From Hyphomicrobiales bacterium (GTDB taxonomy: Bacteria > Pseudomonadota > Alphaproteobacteria > Rhizobiales > NORP267), in assembly GCA_030688605.1 (NCBI GenBank), contig JAUYJB010000106.1:1-53790 (forward strand): a stretch of DNA of 53,790 nucleotides, read 5' to 3'. The notes under the pieces are model-generated. The model was not told where the DNA came from. It worked only from the letters and a program-made list of their open reading frames with translations, and did no database searches. Both the position numbers and the translations under genes were made by a program. Shown one piece after another: positions 8,621 to 16,215 of the stretch. Within the stretch, counting starts at the first letter, position 1, and each line of letters begins with the position of its first letter.

Positions 8621-9907
8621 ATGACTGCACCCTCTCGACTGGATGACGTCCGCATCGGCGTCGTCGGCCTCGGCTATGTCGGATTGCCGATCGCCGTGTA
8701 TATGGCGCGGCGGTTTCCGGTCATCGGATTCGACGTCAAGGCGAAACGCATCGAGGAGCTGGCACGCGGCTTCGACCGCACGCACGAGGTCACGGCAGAG
8801 GAATTCGCCGCCGCCCGGGATCTGAGCTTTACCGCCGACCCCGACGGTCTCAAGCAGTGCAACTTCTATATCGTCTCGGTACCGACGCCGATCGACCAGG
8901 CCAAACGGCCCGACCTGACCGCTCTCCAGCGCGCCAGCGAGGCGGTCGGCCGCACGCTCCGCTGCGGCGATATCGTCGTTTACGAGTCAACCGTCTATCC
9001 GGGCGCCACGGAGGAGGTGTGCGTCCCGATCCTGGAGAGCGCCTCTGGCCTGAAGTTCAACACCGACTTTTTCGCCGGCTATTCGCCGGAGCGCATCAAC
9101 CCCGGCGATATGGAGCACCGGCTGCCGGATATCGTCAAGATCACGTCCGGGTCGACGCCGGGAGCGGCCGACCTGGTGGATGCCGTCTATTCCGAGATCA
9201 TCACCGCCGGCACCTACAGGGCAAGCTCGATCCGGGTCGCAGAAGCGGCCAAGGTGATCGAGAACATTCAGCGCGACGTCAATATCGCGCTCGTCAATGA
9301 ATTGGCGATGCTGTTCAAGAAGCTGGGCCTGGAGTCGCGGGAGGTGCTGCAGGCCGCAGGCACCAAGTGGAACTTCCACAAATATTCGCCCGGTCTCGTC
9401 GGCGGCCACTGCATCGGCGTCGATCCCTACTATCTGACGTTCAAGGCCGAATCGATCAGCTTCCACCCCGACATCATTCTCGCCGGAAGACGCATTAACG
9501 ACGGCATGGCGTCCTTCGTCGCCGCCGACATCGTGAAGACGATGCTGCAGCGCAAGCTCGACGTCAGCAATGCGCGCGTGCTGGTCATGGGCTTTAGCTT
9601 CAAGGAGAATTGCCCCGACCTGCGCAATACCAAAGTCGCCGACCTCGTCTATTGGCTCCAGGACGCCGCCATAGAGACGCAAGTCTACGATCCGCTGGCC
9701 GATCCGTCGGAGGCCCGCGAGGAGTACGGGATCCAGGTGCTGAACGAGCTTCCCGCCGGCCCGTTCGACGTTCTCGTGTTCGCCGTCAATCACGACAACA
9801 TCCGAAACGGCGACCGGGCGGAAATCGCCAAGTTGCTCAAGCCAAACGGCCTTATCTACGATATCAAGGGCGTGCTCCCCTTGAACGAGAGCCATAGAAG
9901 GCTGTGA
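8621..9907 (+). CDS. Nucleotide-sugar dehydrogenase (TviB/WbpA-like UDP-sugar 6-dehydrogenase)
   Basis: A 428-residue NAD-dependent enzyme that oxidises the C6 hydroxyl of a UDP-hexose or UDP-N-acetylhexosamine to the carboxylate. The Rossmann motif G-L-G-Y-V-G is at 16-21. The Y-E-S-T-V-Y-P-G and S-P-E-R-I-N-P-G-D motifs follow, and the catalytic cysteine is C264 in G-G-H-C-I-G-V-D-P-Y-Y-L. The combination S-P-E-R-I-N-P-G with V-D-P-Y-Y-L is typical of the TviB/WbpA branch, so UDP-HexNAc is a likely substrate. The ATG has GGAG six bases before it. The product uronic acid would supply a carboxyl for the ATP-grasp ligases encoded downstream. Confidence 0.9.
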   Translation: MTAPSRLDDVRIGVVGLGYVGLPIAVYMARRFPVIGFDVKAKRIEELARGFDRTHEVTAEEFAAARDLSFTADPDGLKQCNFYIVSVPTPIDQAKRPDLTALQRASEAVGRTLRCGDIVVYESTVYPGATEEVCVPILESASGLKFNTDFFAGYSPERINPGDMEHRLPDIVKITSGSTPGAADLVDAVYSEIITAGTYRASSIRVAEAAKVIENIQRDVNIALVNELAMLFKKLGLESREVLQAAGTKWNFHKYSPGLVGGHCIGVDPYYLTFKAESISFHPDIILAGRRINDGMASFVAADIVKTMLQRKLDVSNARVLVMGFSFKENCPDLRNTKVADLVYWLQDAAIETQVYDPLADPSEAREEYGIQVLNELPAGPFDVLVFAVNHDNIRNGDRAEIAKLLKPNGLIYDIKGVLPLNESHRRL

Positions 9908-9922
9908 CCAGGGCCGTTTCGC

Positions 9923-9979
9923 ATGCATAGTCTCGCAACAGGCGTTGCCGGCTTTATCGGCTGCAAGACGCGCAAGGGG
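9923..9979 (+). pseudogene. Possible 5' remnant of a nucleotide-sugar epimerase
   Basis: The first codons from ATG 9923 read M-H-S-L-A-T-G-V-A-G-F-I-G-C-K, which matches the T-G-x-A-G-F-I-G nucleotide-binding start of extended SDR sugar epimerases. The similarity stops after about 15 codons; the rest of the frame to 10150 is arginine-rich and not epimerase-like. An epimerase gene commonly follows a TviB/WbpA-type dehydrogenase, which is the main support. Chance cannot be ruled out for so short a match. Confidence 0.35.
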
Positions 9980-10176
9980 CGGCGGGACCGCGGGCCCGAT
10001 GTGCCGGGCCCCGGCCATATGAGGCGCTGTTGCGATCGCCGCCCGCGGCGGGCGCGGAACAACGTCCCGCAGACCGATGCGGATGCCGTCGCGGCGGCAG
10101 ACGGCGGCAAGCGCTCCGCGGCATGGTTCCGCGACGAGTACGGTGTATAGCGATGGCGCCCGAGGACGGTGGAAGC

Positions 10177-11412
10177 ATGAGAGCGCAGGCGCAGTCCCTC
10201 GTTAAATACACGCTGTTCAATGCCCCGTGGACGCTGATCGCGTCGCTGTCGTCGGGGCTGTCCAACTACATCATCATTCTCGTGCTGTCCGGCGCCTTCG
10301 GTTTGGCCGCCGGAGGCCAGTTCAGGCTGTTTCTTTCGATCATGGGCGTGCTCAGCATCTTCACGCTGACCGACACCGGAAAGATTGTCGTCAAGTATCT
10401 GGTGCTGGGCGATGCGGGCGTCGTGCGGCCGCTGCTGTTCAACCGGATGCGCTGGGCGCTGGCGGGGATCGTCGCCGGCGCGGTGTGGGCCGCCATATTC
10501 TACGATCGCGGCAACGAGCTGTGGCTGCCGGTGCTGGCCGGCGCCCTGCTGCTGCCGCTGACCTACCCCACCGACATGTACGCGCAGATCAACCAGGCGC
10601 GCAAGCAATTCTCCCTCAACGCGCTGTACAGCGTGACCAAATACGGCACCCTGGTGGTGCTCGCGCTCGTCGCGACCCGGGTCGGGATGTCGGTCGCCGT
10701 ATTCCTGATCGCCTATTCGATCGCCATCGCCAGCTATCACATTTTCTACCTGACGCGGCATCCGGAAACCTTCGAGCAGGCCAACCCGAACGCGCGCACC
10801 TATATCCGCGAAGGCATTCAGCTCAGCGGCAGCGGCCTGTTTCCGCTGTTGATGGAGAGCGCCGACAAGTTCCTGATTTCCTACTTCTTCGGCCTCGAGG
10901 CGCTCGGCCTTTACGCCATCGGCGTGTCGACCGGGCGGCTGTTTCTGCACCTGGTCAAGCCGACGCTGGCGATCTACTTCCCGATCCTGGTCACGCGGCG
11001 GCCCGACGCACGGCTGCTGCTCGTTTCCCTCATCGTGCTGACCGGCATCGGCATCGTCGCCGCGCTGCTCATGGAATGGTACTTCACGTACGTCCTCGCC
11101 GCCAAGTATATGGACGCCTATCCGCTCGCCGCCGTTGTCGTCGCCGGCCTCGGCGTCTATGCTGTCGGCGTCATCATTCAATATTCATCGATTTATTATA
11201 AGCACTCCACCGTCATCATCCCCGCCATCGTCAATGTCACGACCGCGATCCTCGTTGTCTCCTATCTGTTCGTTTCGGTCCTTCAAGGCGGTGAATATGC
11301 CCTCCTGCTTTGTGCCGCGTCGTACCCGCTCCGCGACTTCCTCATTATGACGACCACCACGCTGCTCTCGAAAAGAGTTGGGGTCCATGAGAAGACTGAT
11401 CTTGTTCATTGA
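10177..11412 (+). CDS. Wzx-like polysaccharide flippase (MATE/MOP superfamily)
   Basis: A 411-residue inner-membrane protein with about twelve predicted hydrophobic helices spread over its length, the arrangement of Wzx-type flippases that move undecaprenyl-linked repeat units to the periplasm. It begins with an amphipathic stretch (S-L-V-K-Y-T-L-F-N) and a first membrane span after it, as in oligosaccharide flippases. In the middle, G-L-F-P-L-L-M-E-S-A-D-K-F-L-I is the family's usual helix 7 region, followed by a G-L-x-x-L-G-L-Y-A-I-G motif. ATG 10177 has GGTGGAAG immediately upstream; ATG 10153 is an alternative. The 3' end overlaps the next glycosyltransferase by 26 bases, implying translational coupling. 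Confidence 0.85.
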   Translation: MRAQAQSLVKYTLFNAPWTLIASLSSGLSNYIIILVLSGAFGLAAGGQFRLFLSIMGVLSIFTLTDTGKIVVKYLVLGDAGVVRPLLFNRMRWALAGIVAGAVWAAIFYDRGNELWLPVLAGALLLPLTYPTDMYAQINQARKQFSLNALYSVTKYGTLVVLALVATRVGMSVAVFLIAYSIAIASYHIFYLTRHPETFEQANPNARTYIREGIQLSGSGLFPLLMESADKFLISYFFGLEALGLYAIGVSTGRLFLHLVKPTLAIYFPILVTRRPDARLLLVSLIVLTGIGIVAALLMEWYFTYVLAAKYMDAYPLAAVVVAGLGVYAVGVIIQYSSIYYKHSTVIIPAIVNVTTAILVVSYLFVSVLQGGEYALLLCAASYPLRDFLIMTTTTLLSKRVGVHEKTDLVH

Positions 11413-12553
11413 TCTCGGAGGTTCGTTTGGACAAGGCGAACGATTTGGTCTTCTTCTGAGGAATATGGTCCAATACGAGAAATTCCTCGAAAGCGGCAGT
11501 TTCGACGAAGTCTACTACTTCACCTACGACGACCGCGACCAGGACAAGCTTGCTGAACTCAAGCGCAACAAGGGCGTACCGGAGAACATCCGGGCCTTGA
11601 CGCCGCCGCGCTTTCTGCGCTCGCGCCGCGGCGCGGTCATCTACTCCATCATCGGTCCCATCCTGCACTATCGCGTGATCTCGCAGGCGACGGCGCTCAG
11701 GACGCAGCAGGTGAGCGGTGCCTGGGCCGGGTTGATCGCGAAGCTGATCACCGGAAAACCGCTGCTGTTCAGGCTCGGCTATCCGCTTTCGATCCGGTTC
11801 AAGACCGAGGGCCGGAAAGTCAAGTACGTCATGGCGCTGGCCATAGAGAGGCTGCTCGTCCGCTTTGCCGACCATGTGGCGGTGACCTCGCGCGCCATGC
11901 AGACCTATTACGCCGGCTCCGGGAAAAGCGAGAAGGTCACCGTGCTGCCGAGCTATGTCGATGTGACCGGATTTACGCCCATCACCGACTACGCCGCCGA
12001 CAAGCCGCTCCTGTTCGTCGGCCGGCTGAACGAGGTGAAGAACATCGCCAACCTCATTCTCGCTTGCGGCCGTCTCGGCGTACCCCTCGACATCTATGGT
12101 TTCGGACCGCTCGAAGAAGAATTGAAGGCGACGGCGCGGGCCTGCCGAGCGACGGTCAGCTTCAAGGGCGTCGTGCCCAACAGCGAGCTGATGCGCGCCC
12201 ACCACGACCACACGATATTCGTGCTGTGCTCGACCCGCGAAGGCATGCCCAAGGCGCTGATCGAGGCCATGGCGTCGGGCCTGATCTGCGTGGTGACGCG
12301 GACGGATGGCGCGCTTGAACTGATCGAGGACGGGGTCACCGGCCATCATATCGACGGCTTCGACGCCGACGCGATCGAGCGCAAGCTGCGCGAGGTGCTG
12401 GCCTCCATCGATCCGGAAATCGGCCGCAGAGCCAGCGCCTTCGTGCGCAAGAACAATTCGCTCGAGCACGCGGTCGAGCTCGAACTCAAGATCTTCGACA
12501 AGATCATCCGGGACCGCCGGCAGCCCGCACCCGCGACGCTCAAACAGCCCTGA
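11387..12553 (+). CDS. GT4-family glycosyltransferase
   Basis: A 388-residue cytosolic or membrane-associated retaining glycosyltransferase of GT-B fold. The C-terminal Rossmann half carries L-L-F-V-G-R-L-N-E-V-K-N, then I-Y-G-F-G-P-L and the donor-binding E-x7-E motif in R-E-G-M-P-K-A-L-I-E-A-M. The N-terminal half has G-G-S-F-G-Q-G-E-R near the start. The start overlaps the flippase gene; a TTG at 11378 would add three residues. It probably adds one sugar of the repeat unit; donor and acceptor are not readable. Confidence 0.88.
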   Translation: MRRLILFIDLGGSFGQGERFGLLLRNMVQYEKFLESGSFDEVYYFTYDDRDQDKLAELKRNKGVPENIRALTPPRFLRSRRGAVIYSIIGPILHYRVISQATALRTQQVSGAWAGLIAKLITGKPLLFRLGYPLSIRFKTEGRKVKYVMALAIERLLVRFADHVAVTSRAMQTYYAGSGKSEKVTVLPSYVDVTGFTPITDYAADKPLLFVGRLNEVKNIANLILACGRLGVPLDIYGFGPLEEELKATARACRATVSFKGVVPNSELMRAHHDHTIFVLCSTREGMPKALIEAMASGLICVVTRTDGALELIEDGVTGHHIDGFDADAIERKLREVLASIDPEIGRRASAFVRKNNSLEHAVELELKIFDKIIRDRRQPAPATLKQP

Positions 12554-12639
12554 TGGCGAGAGTGAATCATGGCTAGGCGCTTCAGCGGGCCCACTCCACG
12601 GGTCGGACACCTTAGACCGCTCTATGAAGGCAAGAACGA

Positions 12640-13731
12640 ATGAGCGTCGCTGTGATCCCCTACCGGCAGATTCTCAGTCTCTACCACCGGTCGAAATTCT
12701 ATCTCGATCTGCCGATGGTTTACCAAATCCTGCAGTTTCGCGAGGTCCGCAAGCGCTTCTATACCGAACTGTGGCAGACGGCGGCGCGCAATGTCGGAGC
12801 CGACTTCGAGCATTGGAAGTTCGGCTATTTCCGCCTCCGCCGCGATGGGTTGACGACCGTCGTCCAGCAATCCCGCGTGATGCTGGATGATCAGCTCACC
12901 TTGAACATCATGGGCAACAAGATTCTGACCTATGAGCTGATGCGCGAGAAGGGCGCCAAGGTGCCGGACTCCTGCGCCTACACGCTGAGCTCGCTCGAAG
13001 ATGCGAAGGCCTTCATGGCCCGGCAGAACGGGCCGGTGGTGGTCAAGCCGGCGAGCGGCACCGGCGGCGGACGCGGCGTTTCGACCGGCATCACCAGCCT
13101 CGCCGCCCTCAAGAAGGCCTCGCGTCTTGCGGCGCGCTCCAGCGAGCACTTGCTCGTCGAGGAGCAGATCGAGGGCGACTCATACCGCCTGCTTTATCTG
13201 GACGGACAATTCATCGACGCGATCCGCCGCGATCCGCCCACCGTCACCGGCGATGGACGGCACACGATCCGGCAGCTCATCAAGGAGGAGAACAAGCGGC
13301 GCCTCAAGGGGCAACCGTTCACCGCCATGAACCCGCTGCTGCTCGACCGCGACTGCCGCAACAAGCTCAGGGCGCAAGACTTGCGGCCGGGCAGCCGGCC
13401 GGCGGAAGGCGAAGTCATCGTTGTCAAGCAGGCGATCAACGCCAACGCCGCGCGCGAGAACCACACCGTCAAGGATCAGGTCCACCCCGATCTGATCGAA
13501 GCCGGCGCCGATCTCGTCAAGGCGCTGGGGGTGCGCTTTGCCGGGCTCGACTGGATGTGCTCGGACATCTCGCTGCCATTGTCTAACAGCGACGGACGAT
13601 TCAACGAGGTCAATACGACGCCGGGAATTCATCATCATTATTTGGTGGCCGAGCCCGACAATGCGACTCCAGTCGCCGAACGCCTGCTCGAGCACATGTT
13701 CACGACGCGCCAGGGCGTCATGGCGCTGTGA
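12640..13731 (+). CDS. ATP-grasp ligase, cyanophycin-synthetase-like domain
   Basis: A 363-residue ATP-grasp protein resembling the ATP-grasp part of cyanophycin synthetase but lacking its N-terminal and Mur-ligase domains. The nucleotide-binding strand V-V-V-K-P-A-S-G-T-G-G-G-R-G is near residue 130. H-L-L-V-E-E-Q-I-E-G-D follows, and the magnesium site is F-N-E-V-N-T-T-P-G near the C-terminus. Such enzymes activate a carboxylate as acyl phosphate and join it to an amine. The ATG follows AGGCAAGAACG. It is seven bases upstream of a second, unrelated-looking ATP-grasp gene. A relic of its last 10 codons recurs upstream of that gene's duplicate at 16.2 kb. A role in linking amino acids to a uronic-acid-containing glycan is plausible but inferred. 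Confidence 0.82.
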   Translation: MSVAVIPYRQILSLYHRSKFYLDLPMVYQILQFREVRKRFYTELWQTAARNVGADFEHWKFGYFRLRRDGLTTVVQQSRVMLDDQLTLNIMGNKILTYELMREKGAKVPDSCAYTLSSLEDAKAFMARQNGPVVVKPASGTGGGRGVSTGITSLAALKKASRLAARSSEHLLVEEQIEGDSYRLLYLDGQFIDAIRRDPPTVTGDGRHTIRQLIKEENKRRLKGQPFTAMNPLLLDRDCRNKLRAQDLRPGSRPAEGEVIVVKQAINANAARENHTVKDQVHPDLIEAGADLVKALGVRFAGLDWMCSDISLPLSNSDGRFNEVNTTPGIHHHYLVAEPDNATPVAERLLEHMFTTRQGVMAL

Positions 13732-13738
13732 TCGTGTG

Positions 13739-14926
13739 ATGGGGCTGGATATTTCGACGCCGGTTCTGCTCCTGGGAGGTCGGGAGAACTCGCTCGCCGT
13801 GGCGCGGCACCTGGGCGGCCTCGGGATCGCGGTGCGCGTCAGCGGTACGGCCAGCTGCATGGCGATGCGATCGCGCTATTGCCGGCAGAGCTTCCCGGTT
13901 CCGCGCGGCCGGCCGACGGGCGAATATTGGCAGGAGCTGTTGCTCTCGCCCGGCCATGGCGGTCTACACGGACATATCGTCTTTGCATGCAATGACGAGG
14001 CGATTGAGTTCATGGCGGGCCACCGGCAGGAGCTGGAGCGCCATTACCTTCTCGACGATTTCGTGCCCGACCTTCAGCGCGCCATGCTCGACAAGATGCG
14101 CACGCTGGAGCTTGGCCGCGCCGCCGGCGTGCCGGTGCCCAATTTCTGGAAAACCGAGCGCGGCGCGGACATCGAATGGATGCGCGACGAGGTGGCGTTT
14201 CCCGTCATGGTGAAGCCCATCCTGTCGCACAAATTCTCGCGCGTCTTCGGCCGCAAGCTGTTCATCATCGAGGACAGTTTCGAGGAGCTTGCCGAAAAGG
14301 TGCGCCTCGCCCACGAGCACGGGCTCGACGTCATGGTCGTCGAGATGATCCCCGGTCCCGACGACCTGACGAGCAGCTACTTTTCCTACCTCGACCGGTC
14401 CGGCCGGCATCTCTACCATTTCACCAAGCGCGTCCTGCGCCGCCATCCCGTCAATCGGGGCGGCGCCAGCTACCACATCACCGAGTGGCTGCCGGAGACG
14501 GCGGAGCTCGGACGCAAGTTCCTGCAAGGCATCCGGTTTCACGGGATCGCCAATGTCGAATTCAAGCGCGACCCGCGCGACGGCCTATTGAAGGTGATCG
14601 AGGTCAACGCCCGCTACACCGCCCCGCACAGGCTGATCGTCAATGTCGGCGCGCCGATCGACCTGATCATATACTGCCATCTGACCGGCCAGCGCGGGCC
14701 GCAATTCGAGCAGTACGAGCAATTCAGACGGCTTTGGTATCCGCCGCGCGACTTTCGCGCCTTTCTGCAGCTCCGCGCGCGGGGAGAGCTGACCTTCGCG
14801 GGATGGCTGCGCAGCGTTCTCCACCGCCGGACGGACCTGCCGTTCTGGAGCGTGAGCGATCCTATGCCGTCGCTTGCGCTCGCGATTTCCACACTGCGCA
14901 GAATCAAGGGGATGACCGATGGATAA
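13739..14926 (+). CDS. ATP-grasp ligase (COG3919-like), copy 1
   Basis: A 395-residue ATP-grasp protein of the predicted carboxylate-amine ligase type. The N-terminus has L-L-G-G-R-E-N-S-L-A-V-A-R-H-L, a Rossmann-like pre-ATP-grasp fold. The ATP-grasp lysine strand is F-P-V-M-V-K-P-I-L-S. V-V-E-M-I-P-G-P-D-D-L lies on the central sheet and V-I-E-V-N-A-R supplies magnesium ligands. The start is ATG 13739, seven bases after the upstream stop. The last 8 bases overlap the LDH2-family gene. A duplicate with about four-fifths identity by eye lies at 16216-17406, with the LDH2 gene between. The likely substrate class is a sugar carboxylate or amino acid; this is inference from context. Confidence 0.82.
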   Translation: MGLDISTPVLLLGGRENSLAVARHLGGLGIAVRVSGTASCMAMRSRYCRQSFPVPRGRPTGEYWQELLLSPGHGGLHGHIVFACNDEAIEFMAGHRQELERHYLLDDFVPDLQRAMLDKMRTLELGRAAGVPVPNFWKTERGADIEWMRDEVAFPVMVKPILSHKFSRVFGRKLFIIEDSFEELAEKVRLAHEHGLDVMVVEMIPGPDDLTSSYFSYLDRSGRHLYHFTKRVLRRHPVNRGGASYHITEWLPETAELGRKFLQGIRFHGIANVEFKRDPRDGLLKVIEVNARYTAPHRLIVNVGAPIDLIIYCHLTGQRGPQFEQYEQFRRLWYPPRDFRAFLQLRARGELTFAGWLRSVLHRRTDLPFWSVSDPMPSLALAISTLRRIKGMTDG

Positions 14927-15959
14927 CGATCGCGTCGCCGCAGACGCTCTGAGGTCCTACGTACAGGACATCATGCGCGCGCACGGCGCCGACGAAGAGC
15001 AGGTTCTCTGCGTATCGGAAAACATGATCTGGAATAATCTCGTCAACCGCCGCAACTACGGCGTCCGGCGGTTGCCGATCCAAATGAAGCGGTTGCGGCT
15101 CGGCCTCCTGCGCGCGCCCTGCCACCCGACATTCGAGCCCGCGTCACCCTCCATGGAGCGGCTCGACGGCGACGCCGGCTTCGGCCAGTACGTCGCCGAA
15201 CTCGGCATGCGGCGGGCCATCGCCCTGGCGCGCGAAGCAGGCGTCGGCATCGTAGCCGTGCGCAACAGCAACTACTTCGGAACCGGCGCTTATATGGTGC
15301 ATCTGGCCGCTGCGGCCGGCATGGCCGGCATCGTGATGAGCAATGCCTTCCCCAAGGTCGTCCCGCATGGCGGCATCAAGCCGGTATTCGGCACCAACCC
15401 CCTCGCCTTTGGGGTGCCGCGCCGCGATGGCAAGAGCCTGCTCTTCGACATGGCCACCGCCGCGCTTGCGGGCTCCAAGGTACGCGATCATCTGCGCACC
15501 GGCAAACCGCTGCCCGAAGGCCTTGCAATCAACACCGAAGGCAAGCCGATCACCGACCCTGCCCGGGTCGGCGAAGGGGCGCTGCTGCCGCTTGGCGGGG
15601 CCAAGGGATATGGCCTGGCGCTGATGGTCGAAATCCTGAGCGGCGTCATCACCGGAGCTGGCGTATCGTTCGGCGTCGCCTCGATGTTCGGCGATTTCAC
15701 CCGCAGCGCCGACATCGGCCATTTCCTGATGGCGCTCGACATATCGCGCTTGATGCCGCTTGCGACCTATTTCGAGCGCCTGGACCAGCTCGAGCAGATC
15801 CTGGCGGATTCAGCGCCCGACGGGCAGGTGCGGCTGCCCGGCATGGTGCGCTGGCAATACTACGGCGACTATTTGGCAAACGGCATCCCGTTGGACCGGC
15901 AGGCGCGCAGCGATCTTGAGGAGCTTTCCAGCCCCTATGCCATTGCGACGCCCTGGTGA
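14919..15959 (+). CDS. LDH2/malate dehydrogenase (PF02615) family protein with altered histidine motifs
   Basis: A 346-residue protein of the Ldh2/ComC/AllD oxidoreductase family, which uses NAD(P) to interconvert 2-hydroxy and 2-keto acids. The family layout is clear: N-N-L-V-N-R-R-N-Y-G-V near residue 45, V-R-N-S-N-Y-F-G near 118, P-H-G-G-I-K-P-V-F-G-T-N-P-L, and G-A-K-G-Y-G-L-A-L-M-V-E. In classical members the first motif reads S-H-G and the second S-N-H-F/Y-G, with the histidine acting in catalysis. Here both histidines are tyrosines (N-Y-G and S-N-Y-F-G). Either the chemistry differs or the protein is a non-catalytic relative. The start overlaps the upstream ATP-grasp gene by 8 bases. 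It may work on the substrate the ligases use. Confidence 0.8.
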   Translation: MDNDRVAADALRSYVQDIMRAHGADEEQVLCVSENMIWNNLVNRRNYGVRRLPIQMKRLRLGLLRAPCHPTFEPASPSMERLDGDAGFGQYVAELGMRRAIALAREAGVGIVAVRNSNYFGTGAYMVHLAAAAGMAGIVMSNAFPKVVPHGGIKPVFGTNPLAFGVPRRDGKSLLFDMATAALAGSKVRDHLRTGKPLPEGLAINTEGKPITDPARVGEGALLPLGGAKGYGLALMVEILSGVITGAGVSFGVASMFGDFTRSADIGHFLMALDISRLMPLATYFERLDQLEQILADSAPDGQVRLPGMVRWQYYGDYLANGIPLDRQARSDLEELSSPYAIATPW

Positions 15960-16175
15960 AGTCGCGAAAACGGCTTCAACGGAACAATGCCATGGGACGA
16001 TCGAAAACGAGGTAGCCGTCAACAATCGAACCGGCACGTGGCGGCGCGCAACGTCAGTAGCAAATGCTCGGAGCGGAAATCCAGCCAGTGTTCGCCTTGC
16101 TCACGATAGTTCGACGACGATCATCGGCCTCTTGCCCGGCATGCCGGACGATGCGCTCTTTTGCGCCAGGGTCCG

Positions 16176-16208
16176 TTCACCTGCTCCCAAGGCGTCACGG
16201 CGCCGTGA
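16176..16208 (+). pseudogene. Relic of the 3' end of the cyanophycin-synthetase-like gene
   Basis: The codons read F-T-C-S-Q-G-V-T-A-P-stop, matching F-T-T-R-Q-G-V-M-A-L-stop at the end of the gene at 12640-13731. In both places the stop is followed by exactly seven bases and then the ATG of a COG3919-like ATP-grasp gene. This shows that the duplication which produced the second copy included the junction with the upstream gene. Weaker similarity may reach back to about 16145 (P-D-D-A against P-D-N-A). Confidence 0.7.
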
Positions 16209-16215
16209 CGACGTG

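Noticed and set aside
9856-11181. 441-codon minus-strand frame opposite the flippase
   Set aside because: Composition (Gln/His/Arg-rich) is that of an antisense shadow; the plus strand encodes a clear membrane flippase.
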